This document shows, in pieces, positions 6,673 through 13,671 of a stretch of 13,671 nucleotides of DNA. The stretch is taken from the NCBI GenBank assembly GCA_031257655.1, contig JAIROF010000116.1:1-13671 (forward strand), in the 5' to 3' direction. Numbering within the stretch: the first letter of the stretch is position 1; every line of letters begins with the position of its first letter. Source of the stretch: Prevotellaceae bacterium. Its GTDB lineage: Bacteria > Bacteroidota > Bacteroidia > Bacteroidales > UBA932. The notes under the pieces are model-generated. The model had not been told where the DNA came from. It searched no databases and was given only the letters and a program-made list of their open reading frames with translations. The translations under genes and the position numbers were made by a program.

Positions 6673-8304
6673 CTACTCCACTATTTCTGCGATTACCTTT
6701 CCGCTTGCGGCGTTCGGTAGAGCTATTCCCACCAGGGTAGCGAGGGTTGGGGCGAGGTCGGTCATATCCACGTGCGCCGCTATCGCTTTTCGCCTGACGC
6801 GCCAGCCGTAGAAGGCGAGGGGCACGTGCGTGTCGTAGCTGTAGGCGGAGTTGGCGTCTGATTGGGTGGATGTTTCCGTCCACCCCGGCTCGAGGTTTAT
6901 GATAATGTCACCGGAGCGTTTTTGGAAGAAGCTGTTCTGCATATGCTGCATCACGCCGTCGGCAAAGGCAGCGCCGGAGAGCACGTGGGCGGTGGCGGCG
7001 TTGGCAACGCCCGAAAATTGCAGCACAAATCCGGCCACGCGCTCCTGCACTTCGCTCAGGCGCAGGTTTGAATCTTCTATGAGCGTGTGGTTTAGGAATA
7101 TTTGCTTTTGCGAGAACGATTTTATCCAGTCGCCCTGTCCGTAAACGATGTTCATGTAGCTGCGCAGGAGCACCAGCGCCTTGTTGTGGTCAAACACCCC
7201 GTGGGGCATGCCGGCGTCTTCGAGCTGCTGCTGCGAGAGGTTTACGCCGTGGTCGGAGGTGAGCACGAGGAGGAGGTTCTCCTTGCCCACGTGCGTGGTC
7301 AGGAACGATATGAGGTGCTTTAGGTTTTGGTCGGTGCGGTAAAAGGCGTCTTCGAGCTCTACGGATAGCGCGCCGTAGCGGTTGCCGATGCCGCGCATGG
7401 CGCCAAAGTAGATGGTAACCATGTCGGTGGCGCTGTTGTGCCCCAAGTTTTCGCTCACCACGGCCGAGATGGCAAAGTCCTTCACGAGGTTGTCGCCGTA
7501 TGGCGTTTCGTAGAGGTTTGCGTAGTCGGGCTTTCCGCTTTTGCCCGGTCGTTCGGCGGCTTTCAGGATGAGGGGCGCCGCGCTCTCCGGCGCTTTGCTG
7601 CCGCTGTAGGCGGCGTACTGGGCGGCGGGCAGCAGGGCTTCCCAGCTGCGGTTGACGTAGATGTCGGTAAACTTTTTTTGGTTAAACTCCTGCACCCACT
7701 GCGGCAGCTCCTGCATGTAGTAGGAGCTGCTCACAAATTTTCCGCTCAGGTCATCGTACCAGTAGGCGGCGTTGCTGTTGTGTCCGGCGAGGAGGATGGC
7801 CTCTTCGGGCAGCATGGATATGCCAACGACGGTTGATTTTTTTTCGAGCAGCTTGAGCTCGTCGCTAAAGGTGGAGGCGAGCAGGTGTTTTGGCGATTTT
7901 TTGAGCTTGTCGTTGCTGCTTTCCACGGGCGTAACCCTTGCATCTGCGCAGGCCTCCTGCATATCGTTTTGCGTGCGGTCGTACCAGCGGTCGGCGGGGA
8001 CGCCGTGTCGCGCAGGCGCGGCGCCGGTGGCAATGGTGGCAAGGCCGGGGGCGGTTTGCGTGAGCAGGTGGCTGTAGCGGGCGTTTTGGCAAAATGCGCC
8101 TTCGGTCATCAGCGTTTTGAAGCCTTCGTCGCCCAGGTTGTCTCTAAAGCGCAGCAGGTAGTCGCTGCGCAGCTGGCCAATTACTACCTGTACTATGAGC
8201 TTTGGCTTGTCGCCGGGCAGCTGCTTTTGGGCAACCGCCGGAGCAGGGCGAAAAAGGGGGGATAGCGCCACAAGCAGGGCGAGTAAAAGGCTGTTTGGTT
8301 TCAT
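6673..8304 (-). CDS. Secreted alkaline-phosphatase-superfamily protein with degraded active site
   Basis: The protein has 543 residues from the ATG at 8304 and a signal peptide ending near AVAQ (residues 23-26), so it is probably periplasmic. The fold is that of PafA-like phosphatases: 'TQTAPGLATIATG' around nucleophile Thr84, 'WYDR' (108-111), 'TSDHG' with Asp351-His352, and 'YDTHVP' with His493. Several ligands are lost. The usual VVDQMR reads VVIGQLR, with Gly43 in place of the metal Asp. The Asp and His of the second metal site (STDYxGH) are Arg304 and Asn308. The phosphate-contacting Lys and Arg of 'GISIKDR' are Leu165 and Glu167. Three of seven zinc-binding positions are therefore changed. 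The reading frame is intact and the fold motifs are kept, so this looks like a retained pseudoenzyme rather than a decaying gene. Its ligand is unknown, and it stands alone between ychF and the DUF4290 gene. Confidence 0.82.
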   Translation of the reverse strand: MKPNSLLLALLVALSPLFRPAPAVAQKQLPGDKPKLIVQVVIGQLRSDYLLRFRDNLGDEGFKTLMTEGAFCQNARYSHLLTQTAPGLATIATGAAPARHGVPADRWYDRTQNDMQEACADARVTPVESSNDKLKKSPKHLLASTFSDELKLLEKKSTVVGISMLPEEAILLAGHNSNAAYWYDDLSGKFVSSSYYMQELPQWVQEFNQKKFTDIYVNRSWEALLPAAQYAAYSGSKAPESAAPLILKAAERPGKSGKPDYANLYETPYGDNLVKDFAISAVVSENLGHNSATDMVTIYFGAMRGIGNRYGALSVELEDAFYRTDQNLKHLISFLTTHVGKENLLLVLTSDHGVNLSQQQLEDAGMPHGVFDHNKALVLLRSYMNIVYGQGDWIKSFSQKQIFLNHTLIEDSNLRLSEVQERVAGFVLQFSGVANAATAHVLSGAAFADGVMQHMQNSFFQKRSGDIIINLEPGWTETSTQSDANSAYSYDTHVPLAFYGWRVRRKAIAAHVDMTDLAPTLATLVGIALPNAASGKVIAEIVE

Positions 8305-8389
8305 CAAAAAAAAAATTCAAAGATTTGGGGGTTTTCCTTTCAAAATTCATTCTCAGGCGCTCCATTTTCCACGCATTAAGCCGGATTTT

Positions 8390-9493
<1,104 letters not shown>

Positions 9494-9501
9494 TTGTTGA
9501 G

Positions 9502-9648
9502 TTGAAAATTGAAAGTTGAAAGTTGAAAGTTGAAAATTGCGCGTTGACAAATGACCGTTGACCATTGACCATGAACCGTTGACCGTTGACCATTAACCAT
9601 TAACCATTAACAAAAGACCGTTTAAGGTTGGCGATTGGCCGTTGAATG
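9502..9648. repeat. Degenerate 7-bp tandem array upstream of ychF (about 21 units)
   Basis: Read on the plus strand in fixed 7-base steps from 9502, the units go from TTGAAAA/TTGAAAG (five), through TTGCGCG and TTGACAA, to TTGACCG/TTGACCA (five or more), TTAACCA/TTAACAA (three), then TTGGCGA, TTGGCCG and TTGAATG. The register holds through 21 units with no indel. It fills nearly all of the 175-bp space between the frr stop and the ychF start, so it may contain or replace the ychF promoter and leader. Confidence 0.85.
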
Positions 9649-9668
9649 TCGGTTGAATGTACAAGGCG

Positions 9669-10235
9669 CTACACCGTCATTATTTCGCGCTCTTTCTTTT
9701 CGAGCACTTCTTCGACTTTTTTGCTGTAGATGTCGATGATTTTTTGCATGTCGGCTTCCGCATCTTTGGCCACATCTTCGGGGAGGCCGTCTTTTTGGAG
9801 CTTTTTGATGGCTTCAATGGCGTCGCGCCGGGCGTTGCGCAGGCTCATGCGGGCGTGCTCGCCTTCGTTTTTCACCTGCTTTACCAGGTCTTTTCGGCGC
9901 TCTTCGGTCAGCGCGGGGACGTTGATGCGAATATTTTCGCCGTTGTTTTGCGGCGTAAAGCCGAGGTTGGCAACCAGGATAGCTTTTTCGATGACGTGCA
10001 TCAGGTTTTTCTCCCACGGCTGAATGAGAATGGTTCGCGCGTCGGGAACGGTGACGCTTGCCACCTGCGCCAGCGGAGTGGGCGCTCCGTAGTACTCTAC
10101 GGTGATGCTGTCCAGCACGTGTATGTTGGCCTTGCCTGCCCGCACCGACAGCAGCTGCTGGTCGAGATGCTCTATCGCTTTTTCCATTTTGGCCTTGCCT
10201 GCCGCAACTTGCTCTTGCGCTTTACTAATATCCAT
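9669..10235 (-). CDS. frr: Ribosome recycling factor
   Basis: RRF splits post-termination ribosomes together with EF-G. The 188-residue protein is all-helical plus a small beta domain, as expected for a family of about 185. Recognisable blocks are 'VRAGKANIHVLDSITVEYYG' (residues 31-50), 'TPLAQVASVTVPDARTILIQPW' in domain II, 'NIRINVPALTEERRKDL' and the C-terminal helix rich in Lys and Glu. The ATG at 10235 gives the normal N-terminus. In many bacteria frr follows pyrH; here it stands alone with its own promoter match at 10299-10329. Confidence 0.96.
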   Translation of the reverse strand: MDISKAQEQVAAGKAKMEKAIEHLDQQLLSVRAGKANIHVLDSITVEYYGAPTPLAQVASVTVPDARTILIQPWEKNLMHVIEKAILVANLGFTPQNNGENIRINVPALTEERRKDLVKQVKNEGEHARMSLRNARRDAIEAIKKLQKDGLPEDVAKDAEADMQKIIDIYSKKVEEVLEKKEREIMTV

Positions 10236-10298
10236 AGTTCAGACGAATGAAGTTAAACAAATATGTTTGTCTTGCCATTTTCTTTGAAAAATAGCGCA

Positions 10299-10329
10299 CA
10301 AACTTACATGAAAAATCTGAGTTTTGCAA
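10299..10329 (-). promoter_or_regulatory. Bacteroidota-type promoter for frr
   Basis: The minus strand has TTG (10329-10327), a 20-bp spacer and TAAGTTTG (10306-10299), matching TAnnTTTG. The transcript would begin near 10294, leaving a leader of about 60 nt. The spacer length equals that of the two other promoters called here. Confidence 0.6.
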
Positions 10330-10345
10330 GTTATGAGGCATGAAA

Positions 10346-10380
10346 ATGCAGAATGCAGCGTGCAGCGTGCAGCGTGCAGC
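10346..10380. repeat. 7-bp tandem repeat (RTGCAGM, five units) after the GH127 gene
   Basis: On the plus strand the units are ATGCAGA, ATGCAGC and GTGCAGC three times, with degenerate flanking units CATGAAA before and GTGGCGC after in the same register. It lies between the GH127 stop and the frr promoter. Confidence 0.85.
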
Positions 10381-10390
10381 GTGGCGCTCA

Positions 10391-12439
10391 TCAGCGTATC
10401 ACCGGAAAAGCCGAAATGCGCAGGCGGGCGGCTCCCATAGGGATTAGGGTGATTTCTTCTACCGGGCCGGCGGGCGCCACGGGGCTTTGCGGCACAAAGG
10501 CGCACAGGCCGTGCTCGTCCATTTCCCATCCGGCAACTTTGGCGCCTTTCGCTTTGAGGATAAGCGGAACGGAGGCTACGGTGAACGGAAAATTATCGGC
10601 AGGCCATGCTCTTTTGGCTACCTCAAACGAGGCGGGCAAATTTGCAGGGTCGAACACCAGCCCATAGCACCACGGCGATAGGGGGCTGATTTCGTACGAT
10701 GGCCACTCGGACGGGTCGGCGGAGGTTTGCCATCCGGAGTCCCACTGCGTGGTTTTGGCGCTATTTTTTTTGGTATATTTTTCGTCTATTCGAAGCGAAA
10801 ACGTCAGCGGGCCGTAGCTCAGGCTGACGCTGCTCCCGTTTTGCTTCCACGTGTCGAGCGACAGGTGCATCGGCAGCGTCAGCTCCACCACATCGCCCGC
10901 CATCCACGTCCGCTCCATGCGCAGGTAGCGCGAGGCGGGCGCCGTAACGGATTCCGTGTGCCCGTTGGCCGACGTAACTTTTGCTGAGGCTTCGGCGCAC
11001 CACTCCGGGATGCGCAGGTAGAGCGGAAAGGTAGCGCGGTTGGCCTCGCGCACAACAATGCGCACCGTTTCCTCGAAAGGATAGCGCGTAGCTTGCTCCA
11101 AGCAGACAGCCTCCCCGTTTCCTACCCTGGCGGTCACCGTGCTTTCGGCGTACAGCGCCGCGAGCAGGCCGTTGTCGGGCGTTGCCATCCACAAGTTTTC
11201 GGCGTAGTATGGCCACCCCTGCGCGTGGTTGTGCTGGCAGCAGCGGTTGCTGAAAGGATTCATCAGGAGGAATGGGCCGCCGTTGTCGATGCCGGGGTGG
11301 TGGTTTTTGTCGTCGCTCAGCACCATGTTGGGCGCGGTGATGTAGCGCAGCGCCCTGAAGTCGGGCATTACCGCCGCCGGGTAGGTGTTGAAGGCCACGT
11401 TTTCGCAGTGGTCTGCCCAAAACGGGTCACCGGTGATGCGGAGCAGCAGCTCGTCCGAGGCCATCTGCTCCACCATCCCGCAGGTCTCCACGCCCTGACG
11501 GGGGTCGTGGTAGCCTTTGCGGGCATTTTCGTCGGCGCCGAACATGCCGCCGGGGACTTGCCCGTACAGCAGGCGGACGAGGTGAAAGGTGTTGTAGGTG
11601 GCCTGCAGGTGGGCGGAGTCGTGCGTTTGCAGGTAGTAGGTGGCCGGCTCGCGAAACGACTGGGCAATGTTTACGTTGTGCCAGTTTGGCAAGCTGTCGG
11701 CCGGCATCCAGCAGGCCGTGTTGCGGTGAATTTTTTCGCCCAGCTCCAGCAGGAAGGCGTCGCCTGTGATGCTATACAGCCAGTAAACGCTGTAGAGGTT
11801 GTCGCCGCCGCGGCTGTTCTCCCAGTAGTCTTCGAGCAGCAGGGAGTCGGGCAGCTGATTTTCCCACCGAAAATAGCGGGTCATGAAGGGGACGACGCGG
11901 TCGTCGCCCGAAAACTCGTACCACGATTGCAGGCACCAGAGCATAATCATGTTTCCCCACAGGTCGGGCTTTCCGTTTCGCTCAATCCACGGGCCAAAGT
12001 ATCCGTCGGCTCGCTGGCTGCTCAACGCGGCGTCTATCCATACTTTTGTCTCCTGCAGCATGGCCGAATCGCCGAGGATATAGGCGATATTGCCGTAGCC
12101 TTTGAGCCAGTAGGGCACTTCCTCCCAGCCGTGGTCTCCCTTTCCTTCGCGGTCGAGCCAGGCGTTGTCCTTTTTTTCGAGCCATGCGCTGATTTCTCCC
12201 AGGCGCCCGGTGAGGCCGTCGCGCTGGAGATCCAAATACCTGCGCAGCCACCCGCCCGGACGGATGCTTCCCGCCGGCAGCTTGATAAATTGCGACGGCA
12301 GCAGCGGCGAGCGATTGGATACGTAGTTTGAGCTCGCACGCTCTGTGCACGGACGGCTAACGATGTCGTACGTGCTGCGGTGCGTGCATCCCGCAAGGAT
12401 TACCCCACACCAAACAACAGGAAAAAGCAGCTTCTTCAT
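10391..12439 (-). CDS. GH127/DUF1680-type glycoside hydrolase lipoprotein (beta-L-arabinofuranosidase-like)
   Basis: This is a lipoprotein of 682 residues from the ATG at 12439. The signal peptide MKKLLFPVVW...LAGC has Cys18 as the lipidated residue; an upstream ATG at 12475 would push the signal inward and is less likely. The (alpha/alpha)-barrel of the DUF1680 family holds the unusual zinc-cysteine site: Glu318-x-Cys320 ('VETCGM') and Cys400-Cys401 ('NRCCQHN'). By comparison with HypBA1, Cys400 would be the nucleophile and Glu304 in 'GADENAR' a candidate acid/base. A beta-sandwich region follows to the C-terminus. Family members release beta-L-arabinofuranose from plant glycans or extensin-type chains, but DUF1680 is broad and the substrate cannot be fixed here. 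No SusC/D, regulator or other glycosidase lies nearby, so it is not in a visible polysaccharide utilisation locus. Confidence 0.85.
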   Translation of the reverse strand: MKKLLFPVVWCGVILAGCTHRSTYDIVSRPCTERASSNYVSNRSPLLPSQFIKLPAGSIRPGGWLRRYLDLQRDGLTGRLGEISAWLEKKDNAWLDREGKGDHGWEEVPYWLKGYGNIAYILGDSAMLQETKVWIDAALSSQRADGYFGPWIERNGKPDLWGNMIMLWCLQSWYEFSGDDRVVPFMTRYFRWENQLPDSLLLEDYWENSRGGDNLYSVYWLYSITGDAFLLELGEKIHRNTACWMPADSLPNWHNVNIAQSFREPATYYLQTHDSAHLQATYNTFHLVRLLYGQVPGGMFGADENARKGYHDPRQGVETCGMVEQMASDELLLRITGDPFWADHCENVAFNTYPAAVMPDFRALRYITAPNMVLSDDKNHHPGIDNGGPFLLMNPFSNRCCQHNHAQGWPYYAENLWMATPDNGLLAALYAESTVTARVGNGEAVCLEQATRYPFEETVRIVVREANRATFPLYLRIPEWCAEASAKVTSANGHTESVTAPASRYLRMERTWMAGDVVELTLPMHLSLDTWKQNGSSVSLSYGPLTFSLRIDEKYTKKNSAKTTQWDSGWQTSADPSEWPSYEISPLSPWCYGLVFDPANLPASFEVAKRAWPADNFPFTVASVPLILKAKGAKVAGWEMDEHGLCAFVPQSPVAPAGPVEEITLIPMGAARLRISAFPVIR

Positions 12440-12660
12440 AATTGCTACTTTTACATTATAATTCAAGCGTCTCATCTTTGATAAACGTTAGAATGACAAA
12501 TAATTACAAAACATTTTAATGCGTAAATCATTATGGCCTGCGGAGCAGCTTACAGCGCTATCCTCATTGCGCTCGACGCCTACCTTTTGCTGAAAGGAGA
12601 GCCTGACGCCTGATTTGTCCGGTAATTTTTGATTTTCAAAATTTTGCTCCACTTGCGGGA
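12440..12660. other. Intergenic stretch upstream of the GH127 gene
   Basis: I see no supported gene here. A minus-strand frame of 66 codons (12488-12688) is open, but it would start with TTG inside repeat copy B, and its product matches no family I can name. No CAAANNTA (the minus-strand TAnnTTTG) is present, so the GH127 promoter is not obvious. The DNA changes from AT-rich near the gene to a more GC-rich block around 12530-12610. Confidence 0.5.
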
Positions 12661-12777
12661 TGATGCCATAAATCGCATGACATGGCAAGCATTACGCTGA
12701 TTATCAGCCATTTGCTTTAATGAGATGGTGAGGTTGTTGTTCATACTATACCTCTCTGCTACTGAGGTTGTTTTGTT
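12661..12777 (+). repeat. Dispersed repeat, copy B (inverted relative to 1-118)
   Basis: This aligns with the reverse complement of 118-1 from 'TGATGYCATAAAT' through 'GCTGATTAT' to the shared 26-bp end at 12752-12777, with about 80% identity by eye and one gap. It is noncoding and marks the boundary between the GH127 upstream region and the decayed mobile DNA. Confidence 0.75.
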
Positions 12778-12799
12778 GTTTAAATTAGGTTTAAATTAG
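12778..12799. repeat. 11-bp tandem direct repeat
   Basis: GTTTAAATTAG occurs twice in a row, followed by GTTTTT. It lies directly against the end of repeat copy B. Confidence 0.8.
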
Positions 12800-12812
12800 G
12801 TTTTTCACTCCG

Positions 12813-13485
12813 CTAATTTATGGCGCCACCCACTTGCGGCTGGATACCCTTGGGCATACCGCTTGTTGCTTCGGGGGTAACCTCGCGCCCCGTTTCGGCT
12901 CTTTCCGGCGTTTGGGTGCTTTGCGTATTCTTTTCCTGCCCCTCCCCTGCCTTTTCTTGCTCAAACGTCACGCCGACGGAATCGCCCCGCACAACACGCG
13001 CCTCGCCATATACCCACTGCCCATCTGCTCCCCGCTCCCAACCTGTAGCGGTTTTAATATTTTTTATATCTTTAAATGCGACGGGGTGTGCAAAATGTAT
13101 AGCAAGCGCTTATCTTTGTACATAGAAAGAAGATCTTCCTGAGAACCTCCTTGGTGGAGCGGCGAACTCGTTATTCGCGCAGCCTCATCAAGGAGTTTTC
13201 TTTTTTCAAGCGCTGCCAAAGCCTGGTCGTAATATCGGTTGCCATCCCTGTCTGTAGCAATTACCGCTTTAACAGTGTAATCCTCTCCGCCTATTTTTAA
13301 TCCTGCCACATAGTAATCGTACTTTTCGATAAGCGGGTGTTTTTTTCTGTCTTCATTATCAATGGTATCGACGAATATACCGTTATTCCCTCTTTTGCTA
13401 ACCGTATTTCCTCACCGGTATTCCGGTTGACGTATTTACCGCGCAACATTTTTGCGTACTCCAGCGCATTTTTCCGGTATTCTGG
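12813..13485 (-). pseudogene. Decayed polyvalent-protein gene fragment (LPD3-like domain)
   Basis: Three pieces of one apparent protein lie in different minus-strand frames. The first, from 13485, reads 'EYRKNALEYAKMLRGKY...NTGEEIRLAKEGI'. The second, from about 13380 to the stop at 13064, reads 'GIFVDTIDNEDRKKHP', then 'DYYVAGLKIGGEDYTVKAV', 'DRDGNRYYDQAL' and 'YKDKRLLYILHTP'. The third, from about 13109 to the stop at 12813, reads 'IKTATGWERGADGQWVYGEA' and a Glu/Gln/Thr-rich end. The first two resemble the start and end of the LPD3-type domain found in large polyvalent proteins of phages and conjugative elements in Bacteroidales, with the middle deleted. The third carries the 'TGWERGADGxW' motif I associate with the same kind of protein. 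There are two frame changes and no start codon, so it should be inactive. The family name is from memory. Confidence 0.6.
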
Positions 13486-13552
13486 CTAATTCTTTTTTTG
13501 AGGTGCTATGAAAATTAAGTTCTCATTATTACGCAGCAAAAGCGGCGAAATG

Positions 13553-13653
13553 GCGCTGTAGAGACGCACGGCGTGCGTCTCGCGTGCGTCTCGCGACAAA
13601 ATGGCGCTATGCGCAATGCACAGTGAGACGCACGCCGTGCGTCTCTACAGCGC
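13553..13653. repeat. Nested-palindrome inverted repeat element (REP/MITE-like)
   Basis: The arms at 13553-13581 and 13625-13653 are perfect 29-bp inverted copies. Each arm contains its own 21-bp palindrome, GAGACGCACG-N-CGTGCGTCTC, with a central G in the left arm and C in the right. GCGTGCGTCTC is repeated in tandem at 13571-13581 and 13582-13592. The segment GCGCTATGCG recurs at 13604-13613 and 13651-13660. There is no ORF. This architecture is typical of REP doublets or small non-autonomous elements. Confidence 0.85.
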
Positions 13654-13671
13654 TATGCGTCGCACCCATGC

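Noticed and set aside
9494..9565. A 24-residue N-terminal extension of YchF
   Set aside because: It is only translated heptad repeat, and the family start is at 9493.
9502..9648. CRISPR array
   Set aside because: The units are contiguous 7-mers with no spacers, and no cas genes are present.
12488..12688. 66-codon minus-strand ORF
   Set aside because: It has a TTG start inside repeat copy B, no recognised family and no ribosome binding site, so it is treated as intergenic.
13111..13118. Plus-strand TATCTTTG as a promoter
   Set aside because: There is no TTG at the correct distance upstream and no gene downstream; it lies inside the pseudogene.
12820..13142. Two overlapping plus-strand ORFs of about 100 codons
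   Set aside because: The minus strand carries recognisable polyvalent-protein sequence here. The plus frames are Pro/Ser/Cys-rich shadows.

Overview
The window looks like chromosome from a member of the Bacteroidota, most likely order Bacteroidales. The gene content points that way: a NigD-like lipoprotein, a DUF4290 protein, a MurA of the Asp-active-site type and an LPD-type polyvalent protein remnant. So do three promoters matching the Bacteroidota form (TTG, 20-bp spacer, TAnnTTTG), the weak Shine-Dalgarno sequences and the lipobox signal peptides. Coding DNA is GC-rich, the gaps are AT-rich, and I saw no rRNA, tRNA or CRISPR array.

Layout. Positions 1-118 hold one copy of a dispersed repeat. 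folC (266-1516, +) is the only intact plus-strand gene and overlaps tail-to-tail with a NigD-like lipoprotein (1506-2219, -). From 2470 to 12439 every gene is on the minus strand. Reading in the direction of transcription (right to left) these are: a GH127/DUF1680 lipoprotein; frr; ychF; a secreted alkaline-phosphatase-superfamily protein with a degraded active site; a DUF4290-murA pair; and panD-flippase-rfaE2. The last group looks like an operon, because the final two genes overlap by 23 bp. Beyond 12440 the DNA is accessory: a second, inverted copy of the terminal repeat (12661-12777), a decayed polyvalent-protein gene (12813-13485) and a nested-palindrome element with perfect 29-bp inverted arms (13553-13653).

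How the genes work together. Most are core functions: folate and pantothenate/CoA precursors (folC, panD), peptidoglycan (murA), LPS-core heptose activation (rfaE2, perhaps with the flippase-like membrane protein), and translation (frr, ychF). The GH127 lipoprotein is a surface or periplasmic glycan enzyme standing alone, without a visible SusCD pair. I found no clear new multi-gene system. The more unusual signals are the phosphatase homologue that has lost most of its metal and phosphate ligands, 7-bp-periodic arrays in three intergenic regions, a structured 105-bp element between murA and panD, and the repeat-rich decayed mobile DNA at the right end. All alignments and repeat counts were done by eye.
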